Below are positions 7,653-13,635 of a stretch of 17,781 bases of DNA, one piece after another. The stretch's first letter is position 1. Every line of letters starts with the position of its first letter. Under the pieces are notes generated by a model. It did no database searches. It saw only the letters and a program-made list of their open reading frames with translations, and was not told the DNA's origin. The translations under genes and the position numbers were made by a program. This stretch comes from JBHENW01 sp046261875 (GTDB lineage: Bacteria > Acidobacteriota > Thermoanaerobaculia > UBA5066 > Gp7-AA6), in assembly GCA_046261875.1 (NCBI GenBank), contig JBHENW010000046.1, forward strand, positions 1-17,781. The letters run 5' to 3'.

Positions 7653-8663
7653 ATGAGCACAATGTCGGAATCCGAGCTCGCGCACCGACCGGTCGCCTTC
7701 CCGGTCGAGGAAAGGCTGCTGGATTCGATCGAATCCCTGCTCTGCTGTCCGTACTGCCACGGTCGGCTGAACCGAAGCGCCGCGAGCCTCTCCTGCCCTC
7801 AGTGCAAGGAAGATTTTCCGCTCCGTAACGGACGGCTCGACTTCCTGTTGAGGCGGGACGTCGTCCGCCATCTCGATTTCCGGGTGGGAAACGACCGGCC
7901 CCGTCCGGACGGGTTTCCCTTCACGTACCCGATGTCTCCCCCCCGGGAAGACTGGATTCCGTCGGAAAAGTGGACGCAACTGCGCCGCCCGCAGGTGACT
8001 CTCCTGAAATACGTTCCCCGGCCCACGCGCCGGCCGAGCTTTGCCCTCGATCTCGGATGCGGATCTGCCAAGGACAGGGCCTTCATCGAAAGCCTCGGCT
8101 ACGTTTACGTCGGCTGCGACCCGTTCAACGAGCGGGCGCCGATGATGGCCGACGCGCATGCGCTCCCGTTTCGGGACGGCTCCTTCGGCGTGGTCTTCGC
8201 GCTCACCGTCATGGAGCATTTCCAGAACCCCTTCGTCGCGACCGCGGAGATCCGCCGGATTCTGGAGCCGGGGGGCCGTTTCATCGGGACCGTCGAGCAG
8301 CTCGTCCCGTTTCATATGGACAGCTACTACAACATGACGCAGTACGGAATCTACAATGTTCTGGCGCAGACGGGCCTCGACCCCCTCTGCATCTCACCGG
8401 CAACCGGGTGGACGGGCGTCGTCGCGCACTATTCGGGGAGCTACTGGCGCGGAGTCCCCAAGAAGGTCCGCCTGGCCATCGCGAGATCTCAGGACCGCTT
8501 CAGCCGGAGCCTCTGGACGCTGCGCGCCCGGATCAAGAGGGAACCGACCGACGACCTGGTGAAGGACTGGATGCTGAAGTTCGCGGGGGGATTCAAGTTC
8601 GTCGCCGAGCGGCGCGACCCCGATCGCGCCGACGACCGGCCGCCGGGCCCCCCCGGACACTAG
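7653..8663 (+). CDS. SAM-dependent methyltransferase with N-terminal zinc-ribbon segment
   Basis: A 336-residue protein. Residues 31-65 resemble a Trm112-like zinc ribbon (CPYC at 32-35, CPQC at 48-51). A class I methyltransferase fold follows: ALDLGCGSAK at 131-140 binds SAM, Asp156 in VGCDPF is the likely ribose-binding acidic residue, and ADAHALPFRDGSFGVVFALTV precedes a LEPGGRF strand near 204-210, as in the methyltransferase type 11 group. The substrate cannot be read from the sequence; such fused proteins are often found near lipid, glycan or natural-product genes, so a tailoring role for the nearby peptide is possible but unsupported. ATG 7653 is chosen over ATG 7662 because an AGGA lies 12 bases upstream; either is possible, and longer in-frame extensions run into ispD. 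Its TAG stop overlaps the frr stop on the other strand. Confidence 0.85.
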   Translation: MSTMSESELAHRPVAFPVEERLLDSIESLLCCPYCHGRLNRSAASLSCPQCKEDFPLRNGRLDFLLRRDVVRHLDFRVGNDRPRPDGFPFTYPMSPPREDWIPSEKWTQLRRPQVTLLKYVPRPTRRPSFALDLGCGSAKDRAFIESLGYVYVGCDPFNERAPMMADAHALPFRDGSFGVVFALTVMEHFQNPFVATAEIRRILEPGGRFIGTVEQLVPFHMDSYYNMTQYGIYNVLAQTGLDPLCISPATGWTGVVAHYSGSYWRGVPKKVRLAIARSQDRFSRSLWTLRARIKREPTDDLVKDWMLKFAGGFKFVAERRDPDRADDRPPGPPGH

Positions 8664-9214
8664 ACCGCCAGGATCTCCTTCTCCTTCGCCTTGAGGGTCT
8701 CGTCGACCTCGCTGATCTTGCGGTCGGTCAGCTTTTGCGCCTCTTCCAGCCCGCGGCGTTCGTCGTCTTCCGAGATCTCCTTCTCGCGGAACATCTTCTT
8801 GAGCCGGTCGTTCCCCTCGTGGCGGAAGCGGCGGATCTCGATGCGGGCCTCCTCGGCCATGTGATGCGCTTTCTTCGCGAGGTCCTTGCGGCGCTCTTCC
8901 GTCAGGGCGGGAATCGGGATGCGGACGACCTTCCCGTCGGATTGCGGGTTCAGGCCCAGGTCGGACTTCCGGATCGCGCGCTCGATCTCCCCCGTCATCT
9001 TGGGGTCCCAGGGAGCCGCCAGGATGAGCGTGGGCTCCGGCACGGAAAGGTTGGCGACCTGGTTGATCGGCACTTCGGTCCCATAGGCCGACACGACGAT
9101 CCCATCGAGGAGTCCCAGGTTCGCCCGGCCGGTGCGGAGCGTCTTGAACCGCTCCTTCAGATGCCCGACGGCATCCGCCATGCGCTTCTCGATGTCTTTG
9201 AGCTCCTGCCTCAT
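8660..9214 (-). CDS. frr: Ribosome recycling factor
   Basis: RRF, with EF-G, splits the post-termination ribosome into subunits. The 184 residues match the usual length of about 185. Typical features are the LRTGRAN segment at 26-32, the domain II run from VPINQVANLSVPEP to WDPKMTGEIERAIR, SDLGLNPQSDGKVVRIPIP, and the long C-terminal helix starting LTEERRKDLAKKAH. It is the last gene of the translation block. Its ATG overlaps the pyrH stop by 4 bases (ATGA), and a GGAGG at 9225-9229 lies 10 bases upstream inside pyrH. Its stop shares the palindrome CTAG (8660-8663) with the stop of the convergent methyltransferase gene, so no intergenic terminator can exist here; any terminator must lie inside the neighbouring gene. 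Confidence 0.98.
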   Translation of the reverse strand: MRQELKDIEKRMADAVGHLKERFKTLRTGRANLGLLDGIVVSAYGTEVPINQVANLSVPEPTLILAAPWDPKMTGEIERAIRKSDLGLNPQSDGKVVRIPIPALTEERRKDLAKKAHHMAEEARIEIRRFRHEGNDRLKKMFREKEISEDDERRGLEEAQKLTDRKISEVDETLKAKEKEILAV

Positions 9215-9945
9215 GACGTCACAGCCTCCGCGGATACGAGAGAGCCGATGTCCTCACCCGACACGACCCGGAGGATGTTGCCGGGCACGGTGAGGTTGAA
9301 AACCTTGATCGGGATTCCGTTCTCCATGCAGAGCGCGATCGCGGCGGCATCCATCACCTTCAACCCCGCGTCGAGGGCCTGGCGGTAGCTGACGGATTTG
9401 AGGAACCGCGCCTCCGGCTCGGTCTCGGGGTTGGAGTCGTAGACCCCGTCCACCCGGGTCGCCTTGAGGAGGACTTCGGCCCGGATCTCGTTGGCCCGGA
9501 GCGCCGCGGCCGAGTCGGTCGTGAAGAAGGGATTCCCGGTCCCGCCGACGAAGAGCACCACGCGGCGCTTCTCCAGGTGCCGCATCGCCCGGCGGCGAAT
9601 GAACGGCTCGGCGATCTGGCGCATCTCCACCGCCGACATGAGCCGGGTGACGACGCTCCGTTTCTCGAGCGCATCCTGCAGGGCGAGCCCGTTGATGACG
9701 GTCGAGAGCAGGCCCATGTTGTCCCCCGCGACCCGGTCGATTCCCTGGGCGGCCGCCGCCACGCCGCGGATGATGTTGCCTCCCCCGAGCACGACGGCGG
9801 TCTCCACACCCGCCTCGTGGACGCCCCGGATCTCCTCGGCGAGGCGCGCGACGACTTCCGGGTCGATGCCGAAGGTTCGCCGCCCCATCAACGCCTCTCC
9901 CGAGAGCTTCAGGAGGATGCGGCGGTAGACAGGCGCGGCGGGCAT
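9211..9945 (-). CDS. pyrH: Uridylate kinase (UMP kinase)
   Basis: PyrH phosphorylates UMP to UDP in pyrimidine nucleotide synthesis and is the bacterial hexameric type, unrelated to eukaryotic UMP/CMP kinases. At 244 residues it has the expected size. Visible are KLSGEALMG at 13-21 (phosphate binding), GGGNIIRG at 54-61, the DNMGLLSTVINGLALQ segment from 75, VGGTGNPFFTTDSAA at 133-147 and KATRVDGVYD at 161-170. It sits 14 bases after tsf, with only a weak Shine-Dalgarno in that gap, and overlaps frr by 4 bases, so it is probably translated as part of the tsf-pyrH-frr transcript. This neighbour order is common in bacteria. Confidence 0.98.
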   Translation of the reverse strand: MPAAPVYRRILLKLSGEALMGRRTFGIDPEVVARLAEEIRGVHEAGVETAVVLGGGNIIRGVAAAAQGIDRVAGDNMGLLSTVINGLALQDALEKRSVVTRLMSAVEMRQIAEPFIRRRAMRHLEKRRVVLFVGGTGNPFFTTDSAAALRANEIRAEVLLKATRVDGVYDSNPETEPEARFLKSVSYRQALDAGLKVMDAAAIALCMENGIPIKVFNLTVPGNILRVVSGEDIGSLVSAEAVTS

Positions 9946-9959
9946 CTGCGGCTCGGCGG

Positions 9960-10871
9960 CTAGGCGCTCGCCCCCGCGGGGACTTCGGCCTCGGCCCCGC
10001 CCCGGCCGATCTGCTCTCCGAGCTTGAACCGGACGAAGCGCAGGTCGAGCGCCTCGCGTCCGCCCCGCTGGACCATCACCTGGCCCACGGTCTTCTCCGG
10101 CTCCTTGACGAACGCCTGCTCGGTCAGCACGGTCTCCTGGTAGAACTTCTCGACTTTCCCGTCGGCGATCCGCTCGACGACGTTGGCGGGCTTGCCGGAC
10201 TGCGTCGCCTGGGCCCGCGCGATCTCGCGCTCCGCGTCGAGCATGGCCGGCGTCACCTCCGAGCGGGAGGCGAACCGGGGATCCGAAGCCGCGACGTGCA
10301 TGGCGAGGTCCTTCCCGAGCGCGTCGTCTCCCGAGGACGACGTCAGCCCGACGAGGACGCCGATCCGGCCGTTGCCGTGCACGTAGCTCGCGAACCGCTC
10401 GCCGGGACGCGGCACGAGCCGCGCGAACCGGCGGATGCCGATGTTCTCGCCGAGCTTCGCGACGAGATGCGACACGGCGTCCGCGACGGTCTCCGTGGCG
10501 CGGCCGGGCGCGGGAAGCGGCAGCAGCGCCGCGGCCTCTCCCGAGCGTGTCTCGCCGAAGGCGTCATGCGCCGCGATCTGGTCGGCCAGCCCTTCGCTCA
10601 AGTCGCGGAAGTCTTCCGTCCGCGCGACGAAATCCGTCTCGCAGTTGACCTCGAGGAGGACCGCGGCTTTCGGCGTAACGCGCGCGACGACGAGACCCTC
10701 CGAAGTCGCCCGGTCGGCCTTGCGGGCGGCGGCGGCCAGCCCCTTCTTGCGAAGGATCTTGCGGGCCTCCTCGAAGTCGCCTCCGGCCTCCACGAGCGCC
10801 TTTTTGCATTCCATCATTCCCACGCCGGTCTCCGCGCGCAGGTCGGCAACGAGCTTGGACGAGATTTCCAT
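9960..10871 (-). CDS. tsf: Elongation factor Ts
   Basis: EF-Ts exchanges GDP for GTP on EF-Tu. The N-terminal UBA-like region carries TGVGMMECKKAL at 15-26, and the nucleotide-exchange core carries NCETDFVARTEDF from 76, with TDFV at 79-82. HVAASDPRF and the VVERIADGKVEKFY-type segment in the C-terminal half are also typical. At 303 residues it is slightly longer than the E. coli protein (283). A GAGGA at 10877-10881 sits 5 bases before the ATG, which fixes the start. It follows rpsB, as in most bacteria, after a 124-base gap that contains hairpins. Confidence 0.98.
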   Translation of the reverse strand: MEISSKLVADLRAETGVGMMECKKALVEAGGDFEEARKILRKKGLAAAARKADRATSEGLVVARVTPKAAVLLEVNCETDFVARTEDFRDLSEGLADQIAAHDAFGETRSGEAAALLPLPAPGRATETVADAVSHLVAKLGENIGIRRFARLVPRPGERFASYVHGNGRIGVLVGLTSSSGDDALGKDLAMHVAASDPRFASRSEVTPAMLDAEREIARAQATQSGKPANVVERIADGKVEKFYQETVLTEQAFVKEPEKTVGQVMVQRGGREALDLRFVRFKLGEQIGRGGAEAEVPAGASA

Positions 10872-10995
10872 GGGGTTCCTCTAACCGAGTTTACCGTCGG
10901 ACGGCCGACGGTTCACACTGCAAAGCGCCTCGCCGCACGGGGCGGCGGGACGCGGTGGTCAAGGGATTTCGCGGTGGCAGGCGAGAACGGCCTCG
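10872..10995 (-). promoter_or_regulatory. rpsB-tsf intergenic leader with strong hairpin
   Basis: The 124-base gap holds a perfect inverted repeat, 8-base arms ACCGTCGG and CCGACGGT around a 4-base loop, at 10893-10912, and a weaker 6-base-arm hairpin at 10930-10946. Transcription runs right to left, so the stronger hairpin forms in the tsf leader 21 bases before its ATG. No run of T follows on the transcribed strand, so it is not a normal intrinsic terminator. It could set the rpsB:tsf ratio by attenuation, mRNA processing or effects on ribosome loading; this is inference. I see no convincing internal promoter. Confidence 0.5.
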
Positions 10996-11778
10996 CTAGG
11001 AGGCGACATCCGACACGACCGCGGTCCGCGAGAGCTCCGGGGTGCGTGGCCGGGCTTCGGCCGATGCCGCAGGGTCCTCGGCAGCGCGCTCTTCGTGGGC
11101 GTGCAGCCCCTCGAGCGCGGCGTCGGCGATGCGCGAAGTAAACAGACGGATCGCGCGGATCGCGTCGTCGTTGCCGGGGATCACGTGATCGATCAGGTCC
11201 GGGTCACAGTTGGTGTCCACGACGGCGACGACGGGGATCCCCAGGATGTTCGCCTCCTTGACGGCGATGTACTCCTGCTTCGGATCGATCACGAAAAGCG
11301 CATCGGGCAGCTCGTCCATTTCCTTGATACCCGCCAGGTTCTTCTGCAGCTTGTCTTTCTCGCGGTCGAGACGGAGACGTTCCTTCTTGGTGAGGTTCTC
11401 GTTGTCCTCCTGCGCCAGGATGCCTTCGATCTCCTTGAGGCGGTGGATGGACTTGCGGATCGTGGAGAAGTTGGTGAGGGTGCCGCCCAGCCAGCGTGTG
11501 TTCACGAAGAACATCCCGCAGCGGTTGGCTTCCTCATAGATGGCGTCCTGGGCCTGCCGCTTCGTCCCGACGAAGAGGAGGTTCTTGCCGCTCGCCGCGA
11601 GCTCCGTCACGAACCGGGCGGCCTCCTTGAACTGCTTGAGGGTCTTCTGCAGGTCGATGATGTAGATCCCGTTGCGCTTCCCAAAGATGTACTTCTTCAT
11701 CTTGGGATTCCAGCGCTTCGTCTGGTGCCCGAAGTGGACGCCGGCCTCGAGCAGTTCCTTCATCGAAATGGACGCCAG
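10996..11778 (-). CDS. rpsB: 30S ribosomal protein S2, probable CTG start
   Basis: S2 binds the 30S head-platform junction and is needed for S1 docking. Family features are SMKELLEAGVHFGHQTKRWN at the start, KKYIFGKRNGIYIIDLQKT, NTRWLGGTLTNF, LPDALFVIDP and VVAVVDTNCDPD. The first in-frame ATG (11763) would begin the protein at MKELLEAG, yet S2 proteins normally have a short MAxxS-type lead before an internal Met at this point. In frame upstream is CTG-GCG-TCC-ATT-TCG-ATG, encoding (M)ASISMKELL, and a strong GGAGG (11785-11789) lies exactly 6 bases before this CTG but 21 before the ATG. I therefore place the start at CTG 11778, giving 260 residues. The C-terminal tail of about 35 residues, rich in Ala, Glu and Arg, goes beyond the usual length of about 240. 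Confidence 0.96.
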   Translation of the reverse strand: MASISMKELLEAGVHFGHQTKRWNPKMKKYIFGKRNGIYIIDLQKTLKQFKEAARFVTELAASGKNLLFVGTKRQAQDAIYEEANRCGMFFVNTRWLGGTLTNFSTIRKSIHRLKEIEGILAQEDNENLTKKERLRLDREKDKLQKNLAGIKEMDELPDALFVIDPKQEYIAVKEANILGIPVVAVVDTNCDPDLIDHVIPGNDDAIRAIRLFTSRIADAALEGLHAHEERAAEDPAASAEARPRTPELSRTAVVSDVAS

Positions 11779-11833
11779 AAAACACCTCCCCTTTTCCGGC
11801 CGGGCAGACGCCCGACCCGGTTCATTGCCGACT
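11779..11833 (-). promoter_or_regulatory. rpsI-rpsB gap with Shine-Dalgarno and small hairpin
   Basis: The 55 bases between the rpsI stop and the proposed rpsB start hold a 5-base-arm hairpin, CGGGC-4-GCCCG (11801-11814), followed on the transcribed strand by a strong Shine-Dalgarno GGAGG (11785-11789). The spacing of 6 bases to CTG 11778 supports that codon as the start. The hairpin lies just upstream of the ribosome-binding site and could affect access to it, which is speculative. Confidence 0.6.
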
Positions 11834-12229
11834 CTACCGCTTGCTGAACTGGAAGCGCGCCCGCGCCCCCCGCTGGCCGTACTTCTTGCGCTCCTTCATC
11901 CGCGGGTCGCGGGTGAGGAAGCCTTCCTTCTTGAGCTTCTTGCGCAGCTCGGCGTTGTACTCGGTCAGGGCGCGGGAGATCCCGTGGCGGATCGCGCCGG
12001 CCTGCCCGCTCGGGCCGCCGCCGCGCACGAGCACGTGGATGTCGAACTTCTCCGCCGTCTCCGTCGAGAGGAGCGGCTGCTTGATGATCATCTTCAGGAC
12101 GTTGTTGGGGAAGTAATCATCGAGGGTGCGCCGGTTGACGTGGATGGCTCCGGTCCCGGGCAACAGCCGGACGCGGGCCATGGAGGTCTTCCGCCGGCCG
12201 GTGGACTTGTGCTGGATTTCGACCGCCAA
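11834..12229 (-). CDS. rpsI: 30S ribosomal protein S9
   Basis: S9 lies in the 30S head, and its C-terminal tail reaches the P-site tRNA. The protein has 131 residues with STGRRKTSMARVRLLPG at 9-25, the NRRTLDDYF segment, VRGGGPSGQAGAIRHGISRAL and the family's basic end KKYGQRGARARFQFSKR. The start is TTG at 12229. The family beginning (M)AxEIQ fits this codon, and an AAGGAGG (12234-12240) lies 4 bases upstream and overlaps the rplM stop, so that TAAGGAGG serves as both stop and ribosome-binding site. Only 9 bases separate it from rplM, so the two are co-transcribed and likely translationally coupled. Confidence 0.97.
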   Translation of the reverse strand: MAVEIQHKSTGRRKTSMARVRLLPGTGAIHVNRRTLDDYFPNNVLKMIIKQPLLSTETAEKFDIHVLVRGGGPSGQAGAIRHGISRALTEYNAELRKKLKKEGFLTRDPRMKERKKYGQRGARARFQFSKR

Positions 12230-12238
12230 TCTGCCTCC

Positions 12239-12703
12239 TTAGGAACGGCCACCGCTCGCGGACGGGGCCGAGGCGCTCAGGACCCGGGGCCGCTGGGCTT
12301 CGTGCGGATGCTGCGCTCCGCGGTACACCTTGAGTTTGCGGATCTGCCGGCGACCCATCTTCGACTTGGGCAGCATGCCACGTACGGCGTCCTCGACCAG
12401 CCGCTCCGGGAAGCGCGCCTGGCGCTCCTTCGCGGTGACCGACTTGAGCCCGCCGGGGTAACCCGTGTGGCGGTGGTATTTCTTCTCTTCGAGCTTGCGG
12501 CCGGTCAGGCGGACCTTCTCCGCGTTGGTGACGACGACGAAGTCGCCCGTGTCGAGGTAGGGGACATAACCGGGCCTGTGCTTGCCCGATAGGATGCGGG
12601 CGACACGGCTCGCCAGCCGCCCGAGCACCGTGCCCGCGGCGTCCACGACGAACCACTCACGCCGAACCTCCCCGGCGCGCACCGGGGGTGTGCCGGAACT
12701 CAT
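12239..12703 (-). CDS. rplM: 50S ribosomal protein L13
   Basis: L13 is an early-assembling protein of the 50S subunit. Seen are WFVVDAAGTVLGRLAS near residue 17, ILSGKHRPGYVPYLDTGDFVVVTNAE, the GYPGGLKSVTAKE segment, VRGMLPKSKMGRRQ and LKVYRGAQHPHEAQRP at the end of the conserved fold. A short serine/alanine tail of about 15 residues follows, giving 154 against a usual length of roughly 145. The ATG at 12703 is preceded by GAGG at 8 bases. It is the first gene of the translation block and has its own promoter upstream. Confidence 0.98.
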   Translation of the reverse strand: MSSGTPPVRAGEVRREWFVVDAAGTVLGRLASRVARILSGKHRPGYVPYLDTGDFVVVTNAEKVRLTGRKLEEKKYHRHTGYPGGLKSVTAKERQARFPERLVEDAVRGMLPKSKMGRRQIRKLKVYRGAQHPHEAQRPRVLSASAPSASGGRS

Positions 12704-12757
12704 CCTGAAAACCTCGATTCGTCAAAGAAAAAGTGCTGCCCCTCAACCCGACGGAGG

Positions 12758-12774
12758 CAGACGCGGACCGTCTG
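12758..12774 (-). promoter_or_regulatory. Hairpin in the rplM leader
   Basis: A perfect inverted repeat with 6-base arms CAGACG and CGTCTG around a 5-base loop lies within the first 25 bases of the predicted rplM transcript. L13 leaders regulate their own operon in some bacteria, so this could be an autoregulatory structure, but I cannot match it to a known leader family. Confidence 0.35.
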
Positions 12775-12785
12775 GAGGGCGCGTA

Positions 12786-12814
12786 AGGATACGCAACGGA
12801 CCGGGGGCTGTCAA
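12786..12814 (-). promoter_or_regulatory. Promoter of the rplM-rpsI-rpsB block
   Basis: On the - strand a perfect -35 TTGACA (12809-12814) is followed after exactly 17 bases by TATCCT (12786-12791), matching the -10 consensus at four of six positions including the first three and the last. The bases just downstream (TACGCGC) are GC-rich, as in discriminators of stringently controlled ribosomal promoters. Transcription would start near 12779, leaving a leader of about 75 bases before rplM. The assignment is by eye. Confidence 0.7.
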
Positions 12815-12879
12815 CCGGCCCGGCACGGGCTGCAGGGGCGGGTCCCGGAAGCATGGAGGTGACGGCGGACGGACGCTTG

Positions 12880-13548
12880 CTACGCCGGCCGCTGCTCGGT
12901 CAACGACAGGAGGATCAGGTCGGCCCGCCGCTTCACGCCGTGCTTGATGAGCAGATTGGAGACGTGGAATTTGACTGTCCGCTCCGACATGTGGAGGCGC
13001 GCGGCGATCTCCTTGTTCGACAGGTTCTCGAGCACGAGCTCGTGGACTTCGCGTTCTCTTCGCGAGAGGTGTGAGCTCACGGCGATCAGGCGCAGGCGGC
13101 GTCCCGCCCCGAGCGTCGTGTCCACGAAGCGGGAGAGGAGCGATCGCGCCACCCAGAAACCCCCGCCCGCGACCTCGCGCACCGCGGGAACCAGGCTTTC
13201 GGTCAGCTGCTCGTAACGCAGCAGACCTTTGGCGCCGGCGCGAAGCAGCCGGAACGCGCCCTCTTCCTCGAAGCTCTCGGAGACGACGATCAGGCGCGCC
13301 TGCGGATTTCGCAGGAGGATCTGCTCCGCGACGAGCTCGGTGGCCTGCTGGCGACCGTTGGCTTCGAGCACGTAGACCTTCGCTGAGGGGACGGGCAGTC
13401 CCTCCAGCTCCCGGATCTGGCGCGCGTCCAGCCGGTAAACCTCAGCTGCGATTCCGTTGTCTGCGAATAGTCGCTCGAGCTCGGTCAGGACCAGGGGGTG
13501 GAACGAATAGGCGCAGACCCCGGAAACCTCCTCCTCTGGATCAGACAA
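12880..13548 (-). CDS. LuxR-family regulator with degenerate receiver domain
   Basis: A 222-residue protein of NarL/FixJ layout. The C-terminal LuxR helix-turn-helix spans about 161-215 (LSRREREVHELVLENLSNKE, then IAARLHMSERTVKFHVSNLL) and should bind DNA. The N-terminal part (about 10-125) has the spacing of a receiver domain but lacks its acidic pocket: the first strand reads VCAYSFHPLV without the usual Asp/Glu pair, the phosphoacceptor position appears to be Glu62 (VYVLEANG), and the late Lys appears as Arg111 (GAKGLLRYE). It is thus probably not switched by phosphorylation. No kinase gene is adjacent. It lies just upstream of, and on the same strand as, the rplM block, and diverges from the beta-helix gene. 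The start is TTG 13548, weakly supported: no ATG or GTG is in frame nearby, and the only strong GAGGAGG lies inside the coding sequence, a few codons downstream. Confidence 0.88.
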   Translation of the reverse strand: MSDPEEEVSGVCAYSFHPLVLTELERLFADNGIAAEVYRLDARQIRELEGLPVPSAKVYVLEANGRQQATELVAEQILLRNPQARLIVVSESFEEEGAFRLLRAGAKGLLRYEQLTESLVPAVREVAGGGFWVARSLLSRFVDTTLGAGRRLRLIAVSSHLSRREREVHELVLENLSNKEIAARLHMSERTVKFHVSNLLIKHGVKRRADLILLSLTEQRPA

Positions 13549-13635
13549 CGGAAAACAGGTTAACGGATTTGCTCCGGAGGGGCAAGGCGAAGCGCCCCCC
13601 CCCCGCCCCCCCGGCTCCTCTGACAGAATGGGGCC
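13549..13635. promoter_or_regulatory. Divergent region with interrupted poly-C tract
   Basis: This 87-base gap lies between the divergent regulator and beta-helix genes. It holds the 8-base palindrome CTCCGGAG inside an imperfect inverted repeat (13569-13585) and a homopolymer tract of ten C, one G and seven C (13595-13612) ending 23 bases before the beta-helix ATG. No clear -10/-35 pair or Shine-Dalgarno for either gene was seen. Length changes in the C tract could alter expression, or the tract may be a sequencing-error hotspot. Confidence 0.4.

Noticed and set aside
9214..9221. TGACGTCA perfect palindrome at the pyrH-frr junction
   Set aside because: It is eight bases within coding sequence and expected by chance; there is no sign of a binding site.
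7970..9388. 472-codon + strand frame across the methyltransferase end, frr and pyrH
   Set aside because: It is out of frame with the methyltransferase and antisense to frr and pyrH, whose identities are certain.
10940..10980. TTGACC as a possible internal tsf promoter on the - strand
   Set aside because: No -10-like hexamer lies at suitable spacing in this GC-rich gap.
12818..12830. Five-base-arm hairpin between the regulator stop and the rplM -35
   Set aside because: It is short, GC-only and without a T-run; too weak to call a terminator.
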